Shown: positions 53,168 to 62,539, counted from the stretch's first letter. The stretch: 64,000 bases of DNA from Nocardioides marmorisolisilvae (GCF_003725775.1 NZ_RJSG01000002.1:1963871-2027870), one strand, 5' to 3'. Numbers and translations are program-made. The notes: generated by a model from the sequence alone, not told the origin.

Positions 53168-54289
53168 CTAGGCGATCTGGAGCACGTAACCGCGCTTGAT
53201 GACCGTGCGCACGAGGGTGTGCCCGCCGGGCAGGTCACGCAGGGACTCCCGCAACCGGGCCACCGCGACCTCGGCGGTGTGCGGGTCGGCCGAGGCACCG
53301 GGAAGCACCTCCAGGAGCCGGTCGCGGCTGACCACCTCGCCGGGGTTCCTCGCGAGCCGGCGCAGGATCGCGAGCCCGTTCGGTGAGAGCGGCAGCACGT
53401 CGTGGTCGAGCGTCGCCGCAGCGGCTCGGACGTGCAGGACGCCGGACGGCGTGAGCACGCTGTGCGCCTCGTCGCCCAGGGTGAGGATCACCAGGCGCAC
53501 CAGCGCACCCATCCGGGACCGGTCCGGGAACACGGTGGCCATCCCCGCGTTGATCAACGGGTCGGCGGTGACCGGTCCGACGGCCGCGATCAGCAGTCGC
53601 CCGGACGCGGCCAGGTCGCGGACCACGTCGGTGACGCCCTGCTTCTCGAGCTCGGTGAGCCAGGCGATCGCGGCCGGCGCCGAGGTGAACATCACCGCGT
53701 CGTAGCCGCCGGCGGCGACGTCGAGCACGGTCTCGCTGACCGCGCCCGGGTCTGTCGGCGGCCCCCAGCGGTAGACCTCGAGCGGGATCACCGCCGCTCC
53801 CCCGTCGACGAGCTGCTGCTCGAGGTGCGGGTCGCCGGCACCGTGGTGCTGGACCGCGATCCGCGTTCCGTCCACGCCCTCGGCCAGCAGGAACTCCACG
53901 ATCTCGGCCGACGTCTCCGACTCCGCCACCCAGTCGGCGCGCAGCCCGACGGCCTGCAGGGCCCCGCGCGCCTTGGGCCCGCGCGCCACGAGGCGCACGT
54001 CGTCGAGCACCGTGATCAGGTCATCGGCCAGGCCGGCCGCTTCACAGGCGTCCATCCAGCCGCGGAAGCCGATCCCGGTGGTCACCACCAAGGTGTCGAC
54101 CGGTTCGGCCAGGATCTCCCGGGTGCGCCGGAGCAGCTCGTCCTCGTCCACGTGCGGGACGACGCCGAGGGCAGGCGCGATCGTCACCTCGGCCCCGCGC
54201 CGGGACAGCGCGCTGGCGAGCTCGTCGGCCCGCCGCTGGGCGGTGACGAGGATCCGGGTGCCGGCGAGGACCGGGGTGAGCTCGGTCAT
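53168..54289 (-). CDS. nnaR: HemD-like / winged-helix regulator of nitrate assimilation (NnaR type)
   Basis: A 373-aa fusion: uroporphyrinogen-III synthase-like domain (about 8-260; GTRILVTAQRRADEL, VTTGIGFRGWMD, VARGPKARGALQAVG, AVMFTSAPAAIAWL, AAVGPVTADPL) and a C-terminal OmpR-type winged helix (about 285-372; LSPNGLAILRRLARNPGEVVSRDRLLEVL, HTAEVAVARLRESL, VRTVIKRGYVLQI). This is the NnaR architecture known from mycobacteria and Streptomyces, an activator of nitrate/nitrite genes together with GlnR. It is the last gene of the nitrite reductase operon, 10 bp after nirD. A true HemD role is less likely, given the fusion and context. Confidence 0.87.
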   Translation of the reverse strand: MTELTPVLAGTRILVTAQRRADELASALSRRGAEVTIAPALGVVPHVDEDELLRRTREILAEPVDTLVVTTGIGFRGWMDACEAAGLADDLITVLDDVRLVARGPKARGALQAVGLRADWVAESETSAEIVEFLLAEGVDGTRIAVQHHGAGDPHLEQQLVDGGAAVIPLEVYRWGPPTDPGAVSETVLDVAAGGYDAVMFTSAPAAIAWLTELEKQGVTDVVRDLAASGRLLIAAVGPVTADPLINAGMATVFPDRSRMGALVRLVILTLGDEAHSVLTPSGVLHVRAAAATLDHDVLPLSPNGLAILRRLARNPGEVVSRDRLLEVLPGASADPHTAEVAVARLRESLRDLPGGHTLVRTVIKRGYVLQIA

Positions 54290-54299
54290 GGGTCGCCTT

Positions 54300-54683
54300 C
54301 TAGGTTGCCATCGCGTCGACGAGGTTCGGGACCGGGTGCACGTAGACGACGCCGCCGGCGATCCAGGTCCGGTAGACCGGCAGCCGTTCCGAGGAGTCGG
54401 TGTAGCACTCGCCGGTCGCCAGGTCGAAGACGTGCTTGTACATCGGCGAGGCCACCGTGTCGCGATGCTCGCCGTCCCGGTTCAACGAGCCGACGATGCC
54501 GCGCGCGATGACGTTGGCGTCCGCGAACGGGTCGCGGTGCCCGACGGCGTAGACGAACTCGCTGCCGTCCGGACCGGTGACCCGGAACAGGGCGACCTGC
54601 TGGTCGCGCACCAGGACCGCCACTCCGCGCTCGGGGATCAGCTGTCCCTTGGTGCAGACACCCACCCACTCGCCTGCGCTCAT
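54300..54683 (-). CDS. nirD: Nitrite reductase (NADH) small subunit
   Basis: A 127-aa NirD. It has the Rieske-like fold (GVCTKGQLIPERGVAVLVRDQQVALFRV, SPMYKHVFDLATGEC) but, as in other NirD proteins, not the Cys/His cluster ligands. It partners NirB in reducing nitrite to ammonium. The ATG at 54683 overlaps the nirB stop by ATGA. It precedes nnaR by 10 bp. Confidence 0.9.
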   Translation of the reverse strand: MSAGEWVGVCTKGQLIPERGVAVLVRDQQVALFRVTGPDGSEFVYAVGHRDPFADANVIARGIVGSLNRDGEHRDTVASPMYKHVFDLATGECYTDSSERLPVYRTWIAGGVVYVHPVPNLVDAMAT

Positions 54684-57262
54684 GCCCGTACTCCGATCGT
54701 CGGTCCCGAGATGAAGGTCGCGCGTTCCGCTGCCGTCGCCGGGCGACGCTGCCCGCGCTCGGTGACGTAGGCGAGGTCGGGGTCGCTCGCCTCCGGGTCG
54801 TTCACGAACGAGACGAACTGCGCCAGCTTGTCCGGGTCGGCCAACGTCGCGGCCCACTCGTCGCGGTAGCTGTCGACGTGCGCCTCCATGGCGGCGTCGA
54901 GGTCGGCGCAGATGCCCAGCGAGTCCTCCATGATCACCTCGCGGATGGCCTCGATGCCGCCCTCGTGCGCCTCGACCCAGGGAGCGGTGCGCTGCAACCG
55001 GTCGGCGGTGCGCACGTAGTACATGAGGAACCGGTCGATGGTCCGGATCAGGGTCTCGGTGTCGAGGTCCTCGGCGAAGAGCTCGGCGTGCCGCGGGGTG
55101 AAGCCGCCGTTGCCGCCGACGTACAGGTTCCAGCCGTTGTCGGTGGCGATGACACCGACGTCCTTGCCCCGGGCCTCGGCGCACTCGCGGGCGCAGCCGC
55201 TGACGCCGAGCTTGAGCTTGTGCGGCGAGCGCAGTCCGCGGTAGCGCAGCTCGAGCTCGACCGCCATCCCGACGGAGTCCTGGACGCCGTACCGGCACCA
55301 GGTCGAGCCGACGCAGGACTTCACCGTGCGCAGCGCCTTGCCGTAGGCGTGCCCGGACTCGAAGCCGGCGTCGACCAGCCGCTTCCAGATCGAGGGCAGC
55401 TGCTCGAGCCGCGCGCCGAAGAGGTCGATCCGCTGACCGCCGGTGATCTTCGTGTAGAGCCCGAAGTCCTGGGCGACCTCGCCGATCGCGATCAGGCCCT
55501 CGGGAGTGATCTCGCCGGCCGGGACCCGCGGCACCACCGAGTAGGTGCCGTCCTTCTGCAGGTTCGCCATCACGTGGTCGTTGGTGTCCTGCAACCGTGC
55601 CAGGTCCTTGTCCATCACGTGCCCGGTGCCGAGCGAGGACAGGATCGAGGCGACCACCGGCCGGCAGATGTCGCAGCCGCGGCCGGTGCCGTGCGCGGCG
55701 ATGATCTCGGAGAACGTGCGCAGCCCGGTGACCGAGATGATGTCGAAGAGCTGGGCCCGGCTGAACTCGAAGTGTTCGCAGAGCGCGTTGCTGACGGTGA
55801 CGCCCGCCTTCTCGAGCTCGCTCGTCATCAGCTTCTTGACCAGCGGCAGGCAGGAGCCGCAGCTCGTGCCGGCCTTGGTGCACGCCTTCACGCCGGCCAG
55901 GTCGGTGCAGCCTCCGCCGCAGACCGACTCACGGATCGTGCCGGCGGTGACGTTGTTGCACGAGCACACGTTCGCTGCGTCCGGCAGGTCGCCGGTCACC
56001 GGAGCGCCGGTCCCCTCCGGCAGCAGCCACGCGTTCGGGTCGGACCCGAGCTCGGCTCCGACCATCGGGCGCAGCGAGGCGTAGGCACTCGCGTCGCCGA
56101 CGAGGACGCCTCCCAGGAGCGTCTTCGCGTCGTCGGAGAGCACCAGCTTCTTGTAGACGCCGGCGACCGGGTCGGCGTACACGACCTCGAGACTGCCCGG
56201 CGACTCGGCGAACGCGTCCCCGAACGAGGCGACGTCGACCCCGAGCAGCTTGAGCTTGGTGCTGGTGTCGGCGCCGGGGAAGGTGGCCTCGCCGCCGAGC
56301 AGCCGGTCGACGACCACCTCGGCCATGGTGTTGCCCGGGCCGACCAGACCCCAGGTCCGCCCCTGGATGCAGGCGACCTCACCCACCGCGTAGACGTCGG
56401 CGAATTCGGTGGTTGAGCCTGTCGAAACCCTGCAGGCATCGTCCACCAGGACGCCGCCGCGCTCCCCGACCGGCAGACCGGCAGCACGGGCCAGCTCGTC
56501 GCGCGGCCGGACCCCGGTCGCGAACACCACGACCTCGGCCTCGACCTTGGTGCCGTCGGCGAACTCCATCGCTGCGACGCACCCGTCACCGCCGGCGTGC
56601 AGCGCAGCACTCGCGGTCGACGTACGCACCTCCACGCCCATCCCCTCGACGATGCGCCGCAGGGCAGCACCGCCGCCCTCGTCGACCTGGAGCGGCATCA
56701 GCCGGTTCGCGAACTCGACGACGGTGGTGGCGACGCCCAACCCGTGCAGGGCGCCGGCGGCCTCGAGCCCGAGCAGGCCTCCGCCGACGACGACACCGCG
56801 CACGCCGCTCCCCCGTTCGCCGGCGAGCTTCTGGACCCAGGCCTCGAGGGTCTGCACGTCCTCGATCGTCCGGTAGACGAACGCACCGGGGAGGTCGGCT
56901 CCGGCGACCGGCGGCACGAACGCCGACGAACCGGTGGCGAGCACCAGCGCGTCGTACGGCACCGCAGAGCCGGCGACCTCGACGCTGCGCGTCTCGGTGT
57001 TGATCGCGGTGACCGCGGCGTTCAGGTGGACGGTGACGAGAGCGTCCTCGTCCAGCCCGCTCTCGCCGAGCAGCAGGTCCGCCGGGGACTTGCCGGCGAA
57101 GTACGACGTCAGGGCGACCCGGTCGTAGGGCGCGTGCGGCTCCTCGCAGTACAGGTCGACGCTCCACGTCCGGTCGACGTCGCGGTCGCGCAGCGCTTCG
57201 ATCAGCCGGTGGGCGACCATGCCGCCACCGACCACGGCCAGCTTCTGGTGAGTACTGGTCAT
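54680..57262 (-). CDS. nirB: Nitrite reductase (NADH) large subunit
   Basis: An 860-aa NirB. FAD/NAD part: VVGGGMVAHRLIEAL and VVVGGGLLGLEAAGAL; a BFD-like [2Fe-2S] part (CSCNNVTAGTIRESVCGGGC, CTKAGTSCGSC); then the sulfite/nitrite reductase half with siroheme-[4Fe-4S] ligands CVGSTWC and GCARECAEA. The ATG at 57262 is chosen because AAGGTG lies 6-8 bases upstream; a GTG at 57271 is the alternative. Odd: a copy of the dispersed repeat (56410-56428) encodes RVSTGSTTE near the FAD-domain VYAVGE motif. It uses NADH to reduce nitrite by six electrons. Confidence 0.94.
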   Translation of the reverse strand: MTSTHQKLAVVGGGMVAHRLIEALRDRDVDRTWSVDLYCEEPHAPYDRVALTSYFAGKSPADLLLGESGLDEDALVTVHLNAAVTAINTETRSVEVAGSAVPYDALVLATGSSAFVPPVAGADLPGAFVYRTIEDVQTLEAWVQKLAGERGSGVRGVVVGGGLLGLEAAGALHGLGVATTVVEFANRLMPLQVDEGGGAALRRIVEGMGVEVRTSTASAALHAGGDGCVAAMEFADGTKVEAEVVVFATGVRPRDELARAAGLPVGERGGVLVDDACRVSTGSTTEFADVYAVGEVACIQGRTWGLVGPGNTMAEVVVDRLLGGEATFPGADTSTKLKLLGVDVASFGDAFAESPGSLEVVYADPVAGVYKKLVLSDDAKTLLGGVLVGDASAYASLRPMVGAELGSDPNAWLLPEGTGAPVTGDLPDAANVCSCNNVTAGTIRESVCGGGCTDLAGVKACTKAGTSCGSCLPLVKKLMTSELEKAGVTVSNALCEHFEFSRAQLFDIISVTGLRTFSEIIAAHGTGRGCDICRPVVASILSSLGTGHVMDKDLARLQDTNDHVMANLQKDGTYSVVPRVPAGEITPEGLIAIGEVAQDFGLYTKITGGQRIDLFGARLEQLPSIWKRLVDAGFESGHAYGKALRTVKSCVGSTWCRYGVQDSVGMAVELELRYRGLRSPHKLKLGVSGCARECAEARGKDVGVIATDNGWNLYVGGNGGFTPRHAELFAEDLDTETLIRTIDRFLMYYVRTADRLQRTAPWVEAHEGGIEAIREVIMEDSLGICADLDAAMEAHVDSYRDEWAATLADPDKLAQFVSFVNDPEASDPDLAYVTERGQRRPATAAERATFISGPTIGVRA
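56410..56428 (-). repeat. Dispersed 19-bp repeat inside nirB
   Basis: GTTTCGACAGGCTCAACCA on the coding strand of nirB, in frame (VSTGST), located just before the conserved VYAVGE segment of the FAD domain. Confidence 0.8.
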
Positions 57263-57272
57263 GTCAGGCACC

Positions 57273-58820
57273 TTAGGTAGTAGTTCGTACGGGGATGTTT
57301 CGCTCTGTTACAGCCGTGCTAACTGGCCCGGAGTCAGACTCGGCAGCGGTCCCGGGATCGCTGGCGTTGAGCCAGTCGACGAGCCCGCAGACGACCTCCT
57401 TGCAGCCGCCGCACCCGGTGGTGGCGCGGGTCGCTCCGGCAACGGCGTCGACGGTCGCTGCGCCCTGCTCCCAGGCCGTCACGATCTGCTTCTTGGTGAC
57501 CCCGGTGCACCGGCAGACCGTGGTCGAGCCGGGCATCCGCATGGGTGACGGGGTCTCCTCGACCGCACCCGAGGAACCGCCCGGCACCAGCAGCGCCAGC
57601 GGGTCGGCGGGCAGCGGCGTACGGCGGTCGTAGGCCAGCGTCAGGGCCGCCGAGACCTCGGGGAAGCCGAGGACGGTGACCCCGACGAGCTCACCGTCAC
57701 GGACGACGAGGTCGACGTGGCGGCGGGCTCCCCCGTCGCTGACCGAGAGCACCCGGTCGTGGTCGCAGGCCTGCGAGGCGCGCACGCCCATGGTGACCAG
57801 GTCGACGCCGGCCGCCTTGAGCTTCACCGGCTCCGGCCGCTCGTCGCCGACGCCCGACGGATCGAGCTCGTCGCGCCCGAGGAACGAGGCGACCAGCTGC
57901 TCGGCCTGGCGCCACCCGGGCGCCAGCAGCCCGGTCGTCCCGGACGGAGGCTGCGCGCAGTCGCCGATCGCGTAGACGCGGTCCTGCGAGGTACGCAGGT
58001 CCTCGTCGACGACGATCCCGCGCTCGACGGTGATCCCGGCATCCGCGGCCAGCGCGCTCTCGGCACGGATGCCGCAGGAGACCAGCATCAGGTCGGCGGC
58101 GAGCAGCCGCTCGTCGGTCAGCCGGACGGCCACGATCTCGTCGTACGCGCTGATCACCTCGACGACGCTGGTGCCGGTGACCACGTCGACCCCGAGGCTG
58201 CGCAGCTGGGCGGCGAGCATCCGCGCGGGCGCCTGGTCGAGCTGGGTGGCCATCAGGTGGGTGTCCAGGTCGACGACCGTGACCGGGACACCGCGACGGC
58301 GCAGTCCGCAGGCGGCCTCCAGGCCGAGGAGTCCACCGCCGAGCACCACGGCGTGCTTGGCGTTCATCGCCCGGGCGGCGATGTTGCGGGTGTCGTCGAG
58401 GGTGCGGAGCACGTGCACGTGCTTCGGCGCGCTCTCGAGGCCGGGCAGCGGCGGTACGAAGGCGCGGGCTCCGGTGGCGAGGACCAGGTGGTCGTAGTCG
58501 CGCCTGCTGCCGTCGGAGAGCAGCACCTGGCGCGACGCGGGGTCGATCGAGTCGGCGGCCACGCCCCGCCAGAAGGTGACGCGCTCCTGCGGAGGCAGCG
58601 GCAGTCCGAGCGCCCGCAGGTCGGCCCGCCCGGCGAGGACCTCGGAGAGCAGGATCCGGTTGTAGGGCTCGTACTCCTCGGCCCCCACCAGCTCGATCTC
58701 GAACCGTCCGGCGACGTCACCGCGGACCAGCTCGTCGACGAAGCGGTGTCCGACCATGCCGGCACCGACGACGACCACCTTCTCGGTCCGTGTTGGTTGA
58801 GCTTGTCGAAACCCGGTCAC
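57273..58820 (-). CDS. FAD oxidoreductase with C-terminal [2Fe-2S] domain, nitrate reductase electron-transfer subunit
   Basis: A 515-aa protein of the NasB type. Two nucleotide-binding motifs (VVVVGAGMVGHRFVDEL, VVLGGGLLGLEAACGL), VYAIGDCA for FAD, and a BFD-like cluster VCRCTGVTKKQIVTAWEQG with GCGGCKEVV. It would pass electrons from NAD(P)H to the nitrate reductase encoded just upstream. The GTG at 58820 overlaps nasA (GTGA). The second to ninth codons come from a dispersed-repeat copy (58794-58812: GFRQAQPT), so the N-terminus is rebuilt from repeat sequence. The 3' end carries the nirB-proximal motif. Confidence 0.85.
   Translation of the reverse strand: MTGFRQAQPTRTEKVVVVGAGMVGHRFVDELVRGDVAGRFEIELVGAEEYEPYNRILLSEVLAGRADLRALGLPLPPQERVTFWRGVAADSIDPASRQVLLSDGSRRDYDHLVLATGARAFVPPLPGLESAPKHVHVLRTLDDTRNIAARAMNAKHAVVLGGGLLGLEAACGLRRRGVPVTVVDLDTHLMATQLDQAPARMLAAQLRSLGVDVVTGTSVVEVISAYDEIVAVRLTDERLLAADLMLVSCGIRAESALAADAGITVERGIVVDEDLRTSQDRVYAIGDCAQPPSGTTGLLAPGWRQAEQLVASFLGRDELDPSGVGDERPEPVKLKAAGVDLVTMGVRASQACDHDRVLSVSDGGARRHVDLVVRDGELVGVTVLGFPEVSAALTLAYDRRTPLPADPLALLVPGGSSGAVEETPSPMRMPGSTTVCRCTGVTKKQIVTAWEQGAATVDAVAGATRATTGCGGCKEVVCGLVDWLNASDPGTAAESDSGPVSTAVTERNIPVRTTT
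57289..57303 (-). promoter_or_regulatory. NnaR/GlnR-like motif upstream of nirB
   Basis: The minus strand reads GCGAAACATCCCCGT, 27-41 bp before the nirB ATG and inside the 3' end of the preceding gene. GCGAAACATCCC recurs exactly upstream of narK (62593-62604). It contains a GAAAC GlnR-type b-site with TGTAAC close by. This suggests an internal promoter for nirBD-nnaR. Confidence 0.45.
58794..58812 (-). repeat. Dispersed 19-bp repeat at the 5' end of the FAD oxidoreductase gene
   Basis: GTTTCGACAAGCTCAACCA on the coding strand, starting 8 bases after the GTG start. It forms codons 4-9 in a different reading frame from the copies in nirB and glgE (FRQAQP instead of VSTGST). Confidence 0.8.
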
Positions 58821-60979
58821 ACGAGCACCTCCACTTGAGCAGGGACGAACAGATCGGCGCGGGCGATGGAGACCGCGCAGACCTTGAACTCGGGCATCCC
58901 GGAGACCGGGTCGGTGGCGTCGTTGGTGACGGCGTTCGCCATCCCGTCGCCGGGCCAGTGGAACGGCATGAAGACGGTGTCCGGCCGGATCGTGCCGGTG
59001 ATCCGGGCGCGAGCGATCGCGGTCCCCCGCACCGAGGTCACCGCCACGTCATCGCCGTCGTCGATCTGGTGCAGCCGCGCCAGGTGCGGGTGCAGCTCGA
59101 CGAACGCCGCCGGGGCGACTGCGTTGAGCGCCTCGACGCGGCGGGTCTGCGCCCCGGACTGGTACTGGGCGAGCACGCGACCGGTGACCAGGTAGACCGG
59201 GGCGTCACGGCGCAGGTCGTCCTCGGGGGCTCCCGGCGAGACCGCGACCATCCGGGCGCGGCCGTCGGGGTGCGCGAACCGGCGGGCGAAGAGCCGCGGG
59301 GTGCCTCCCGACCCGGCCGGCGCCGGCCAGTAGTGACCGCGCGTCGAATCCTCGGCGTCGAGCACCGCGTGCGAGAGACCGGAGTAGTCGGCCTTGCCGC
59401 CGGCGCTGGCCCGGGCGAGCTCGTCGAAGACCAGCGACGGCTCGGTGTCGAAGTGCACCTGGGACCCGAGTGCGCGCGCGAGGTCGGCGAGGATCTCCAG
59501 CTCGCTGCGCGCCTGCCCCGGAGGGTCGATCGCCTTGCGCCGCCGCAGCACCCGGCCCTCGAGGTTCGTCATGGTGCCCTCCTCCTCGGCCCACTGGGTG
59601 ACCGGGAGGACGACGTCGGCGAGCAGCGCGGTCTCGCTGGGCACGAAGTCGCAGACGACGAGCAGGTCCAGCTGCTCCAGCCGCCTGCGCACCGCGGTCG
59701 CGTCGGGGGCGCTGACCAGCACGTTGGCCCCGTGCACGAACAGCGCCTTCACCTCGCCGCCGAGCTTGCCGAGCAGCTGGACCGCGGGCACGCCCTTGCC
59801 GGGCAGGCTGTCGGGGTCAACACCCCAGACACCGGCGACGTGGGCCCGCGCGGCCGGGTCGTCGATCATCCGGTAACCCGGCAGCTGGTCGGCCTTCTGG
59901 CCGTGCTCGCGGCCACCCTGGCCATTGCCCTGACCTGTCAGGCACCCGTACCCGCTGGCCGGGCGTCCGGGCAGGCCGAGCGCCAGGGCCAGGTTGATCG
60001 CAGCGGTGACGGTGTCGGTGCCGTCGGTGTGCTGCTCGGACCCGCGGCCGGACAGGATCATCGCGCCGCGGCCGCCACGCGACGGCGAGGCGGCGGCGAG
60101 CAGTGCCGCGGTCCGCCGCAGCTGCTCCTCCGGCACTCCGGTGGTCGCGGCGACCCGGGACGGCCACCACAGGGAGACCGAGCGCCGCACCTCGTCCCAG
60201 CCGGTGGTCCGCGCGGCGAGGTACTCCTCGTCGGTCAGGCCGTCGGCGACGACGAGGTGCAGCAGCCCCAGCAGCAGGGTCTGGTCGGTCCCGGGCAACG
60301 GCTGCAGGTGCAGGCCACCCTCCCCGGCCGCGACCGGGTCGGTGAGTGCGGCGGTCGCGGACCGACGCGGGTCGACCACGATCAGGCCGCCCCGCTCGCG
60401 GACCCCGGCGAGGTGCTGCACGAACGGTGGCATCGTGTCCGCGACGTTGCTGCCCAGCAGCAGCACGGCGCCGGTGCCGGCGAGGTCGTCGAGCCGGAAC
60501 GGCATGCCACGGTCGATGCCGAACGCGCGGTTGCTCGCCGCCGCGGCCGAGGACATGCAGAACCGGCCGTTGTAGTCGATGTGCTTGGTGCGCAGCACGG
60601 TCCGGGTGAACTTGCCGAGCTGGTAGGCCTTCTCGTTGGTCAGCCCGCCGCCGCCGAACACGCCGATCGCGTCGCGCCCGTGCTCGGCCTGGATCGACCG
60701 GACGGTGCCGGCGATCATCGAGAGCGCGTGCTCCCAGGTGGTCGGCTCCAGGTCGCCGGCGGCGTTGCGGACCAGCGGCTCGGTGATCCGGTCGGGGGCC
60801 CGGAGCACCGACCCGCTGGTCCAGCCCTTGTGGCACAGCCCGCCCTTGCTGGTCGGGAACGCGCGCGGGGCGACGCTGACCCCCTCCCCGGCGTCGGGTG
60901 CCGGGGAGGGAGTCAGCGTCATCGCGCACTGCAGGGCGCAGTACGGGCAGTGCGACTGTGTTGCCTTTTCTGGGGTCAC
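58817..60979 (-). CDS. nasA: Assimilatory nitrate reductase, molybdopterin catalytic subunit
   Basis: A 720-aa molybdopterin oxidoreductase of the NasA/NarB type. N-terminal [4Fe-4S] ligands CPYCALQC and GLCHKG; FGGGGLTNEKAYQLGKF, NGRFCMSSAAAASNRAFG (molybdenum-ligand Cys region), GRGSEQHTDGT and the C-terminal MGD-binding YLVTGRVLAQYQSGAQTRR. Reduces nitrate to nitrite in the cytoplasm. The GTG at 60979 directly follows the narK stop. Odd: between the third and fourth cluster cysteines an approximately 17-residue Pro/Ala/Gly-rich insert (TLTPSPAPDAGEGVSV) is encoded by a 49-bp near-perfect palindrome. Confidence 0.92.
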   Translation of the reverse strand: MTPEKATQSHCPYCALQCAMTLTPSPAPDAGEGVSVAPRAFPTSKGGLCHKGWTSGSVLRAPDRITEPLVRNAAGDLEPTTWEHALSMIAGTVRSIQAEHGRDAIGVFGGGGLTNEKAYQLGKFTRTVLRTKHIDYNGRFCMSSAAAASNRAFGIDRGMPFRLDDLAGTGAVLLLGSNVADTMPPFVQHLAGVRERGGLIVVDPRRSATAALTDPVAAGEGGLHLQPLPGTDQTLLLGLLHLVVADGLTDEEYLAARTTGWDEVRRSVSLWWPSRVAATTGVPEEQLRRTAALLAAASPSRGGRGAMILSGRGSEQHTDGTDTVTAAINLALALGLPGRPASGYGCLTGQGNGQGGREHGQKADQLPGYRMIDDPAARAHVAGVWGVDPDSLPGKGVPAVQLLGKLGGEVKALFVHGANVLVSAPDATAVRRRLEQLDLLVVCDFVPSETALLADVVLPVTQWAEEEGTMTNLEGRVLRRRKAIDPPGQARSELEILADLARALGSQVHFDTEPSLVFDELARASAGGKADYSGLSHAVLDAEDSTRGHYWPAPAGSGGTPRLFARRFAHPDGRARMVAVSPGAPEDDLRRDAPVYLVTGRVLAQYQSGAQTRRVEALNAVAPAAFVELHPHLARLHQIDDGDDVAVTSVRGTAIARARITGTIRPDTVFMPFHWPGDGMANAVTNDATDPVSGMPEFKVCAVSIARADLFVPAQVEVLV
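60872..60920. repeat. 49-bp palindrome inside nasA
   Basis: 21-bp arms with one mismatch (60872-60892 and 60900-60920; pairs 60881/60911 differ) around a 7-nt loop GTCGGGT. The arms begin GACGCTGAC and end CTCCCCGGC. It is in frame and encodes the loop between Fe-S ligands of NasA. This looks like a small inserted palindromic element rather than an old part of the enzyme. Confidence 0.75.
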
Positions 60980-62539
60980 TCAGACACCGGCCTTCGCCAT
61001 CGGCGCGCCCTTGCGCAGGTAGACGGCCCAGGTGACGACGAGGCAGACCAGGTAGAACGCGGTGAAGATGATGAACGCGCTGTGCGTGGCCGCGACCGGG
61101 TCGGAGACCCACGGGGACGAGAACGTGATCGGGATCAGGAAGCCGCCCAGCGCTCCGACCGCGCCGACGATGCCGAGCACCGCGGAAGCCTCCTTCGTGG
61201 CCTTGGCCTCGGCGTCCTGGCGCTGGGTCGAGCCGACCGGTCCGGCCGAGGCCGCGTAGGACTTCCAGATCGCCGGGATCATCCGGTACGCCGACCCGTT
61301 GCCGATGCCGGTCGCCGCGAAGACGAAGAGGAAGCAGGCCAGGAACCACGGGAAGATGTCGCTGTTGTGGTTGACCGCGTGCACCACGGCGGGCGCGAAG
61401 CCCGGGAACGAGGACGGGTCCTTCGCCCAGGCCGCCAGCTTGGCCGGGTCCGGCGTGGGCACGGTGTCCAGGCGGGTCAGCGAGAACAGCACGCCCAGGG
61501 TGCCGAGGATCATCGCTGCGAACGCACCGAACGTGACCCGCGCACCGCCGTACTTGTCGGCCAGCCAGCCGCCGAACGGACGGGCGACCGAGCCGACCAG
61601 CGCACCCAGGAAGGCGTAGTAGGCGAAGTTGATGCCGATCGAGGCGGTCGGGATCGGCGAGCGGAAGAAGTTGATCTTGATCAGCAGCGGCATCGCCGCC
61701 GAGAAGCCGATGAACGAGCCGAACGTGCCGATGTAGAGGAACGCCATGATCCAGGTGTGCTGGTAGCGCACCACGGCGAGCTGCTCACGCGGCCGCGAGT
61801 ACGCCGCCCGCAGGTTGTTCATGAACGCGAAGGCGCACACCGCGGCCAGCACCGCCAGAGCGGCGTACAGGTAGCCGGCCCGCTGGAGCACCAGGCCGCT
61901 CTCGCTGGCCTTGACCAGGCCGAAGGCGCCGGCGCCGCCGACGATGATCGGCAGGAAGAACTGGATCACCGCGACGCCGGCGTTGCCGCCCGCGGCGTTC
62001 AGCCCGAGGGCCGCGCCCTTCTTGTCGGCCGGGAAGAAGAAGTTGATGCTCGCCATCGAGGAGGCGAAGTTGCCGCCACCGACACCGGCGGTCGCCGCGA
62101 TCACCACGAACACCCAGTACGGCGTGTCCGGGCGCTGCACGAAGTAGGAGAACAGCCCGGTCGGGATCAGCAGCAGCAACGCCGAGACGACCGTCCAGTT
62201 GCGGCCGCCGAACTTCGGCACCGCGAAGGTGTACGGCAGCCGGAGCAGCGAGCCGACCAGGTTCGGGACGGCGACCAGCCAGAACAGCTGCTGCGGCGTG
62301 AACCCGAAGCCGGCCTTGGCGAGCAGCGCTGCGCTCACGCTCCACAGCAGCCAGACCGAGAAGCCGAGGTGCTCGGCGAGGATCGAGAAGATCAGGTTGC
62401 GGCGCGCGGTCGTGCGCCCGGTCGCTTCCCAGAACGCGGGGTCCTCGGGCTCCCAGTGGTCGATCCAGCCGCTGCGCGGAGCAGGGGCGATCGGGGCAGC
62501 TGCCGCTACGGCGGCTGTCGGGGTCTCGGTCGCGGACAT
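60980..62539 (-). CDS. narK: Nitrate/nitrite MFS transporter
   Basis: A 519-aa major-facilitator protein with 12 helices and the two nitrate-signature regions, NAAGGNAGVAVIQFFLP and AATGIGNGSAYRMIPAIW. The conserved N-terminal WEPEDPAFWEATGRTTARRNL is typical of actinobacterial NarK. It imports nitrate and may export nitrite. First gene of the narK-nasA-FAD oxidoreductase-nirBD-nnaR set; a GlnR/NnaR-like site lies 48-74 bp upstream. Confidence 0.92.
   Translation of the reverse strand: MSATETPTAAVAAAAPIAPAPRSGWIDHWEPEDPAFWEATGRTTARRNLIFSILAEHLGFSVWLLWSVSAALLAKAGFGFTPQQLFWLVAVPNLVGSLLRLPYTFAVPKFGGRNWTVVSALLLLIPTGLFSYFVQRPDTPYWVFVVIAATAGVGGGNFASSMASINFFFPADKKGAALGLNAAGGNAGVAVIQFFLPIIVGGAGAFGLVKASESGLVLQRAGYLYAALAVLAAVCAFAFMNNLRAAYSRPREQLAVVRYQHTWIMAFLYIGTFGSFIGFSAAMPLLIKINFFRSPIPTASIGINFAYYAFLGALVGSVARPFGGWLADKYGGARVTFGAFAAMILGTLGVLFSLTRLDTVPTPDPAKLAAWAKDPSSFPGFAPAVVHAVNHNSDIFPWFLACFLFVFAATGIGNGSAYRMIPAIWKSYAASAGPVGSTQRQDAEAKATKEASAVLGIVGAVGALGGFLIPITFSSPWVSDPVAATHSAFIIFTAFYLVCLVVTWAVYLRKGAPMAKAGV

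Noticed and set aside
53155-53177. Terminator at the end of nnaR
   Set aside because: A 7-bp-arm dyad spans the stop codon itself with a 9-nt loop; too weak and too early for a convincing terminator.
53168-54289. Housekeeping uroporphyrinogen-III synthase (hemD)
   Set aside because: The C-terminal winged helix and position after nirBD fit the NnaR regulator better; no other haem genes are near.
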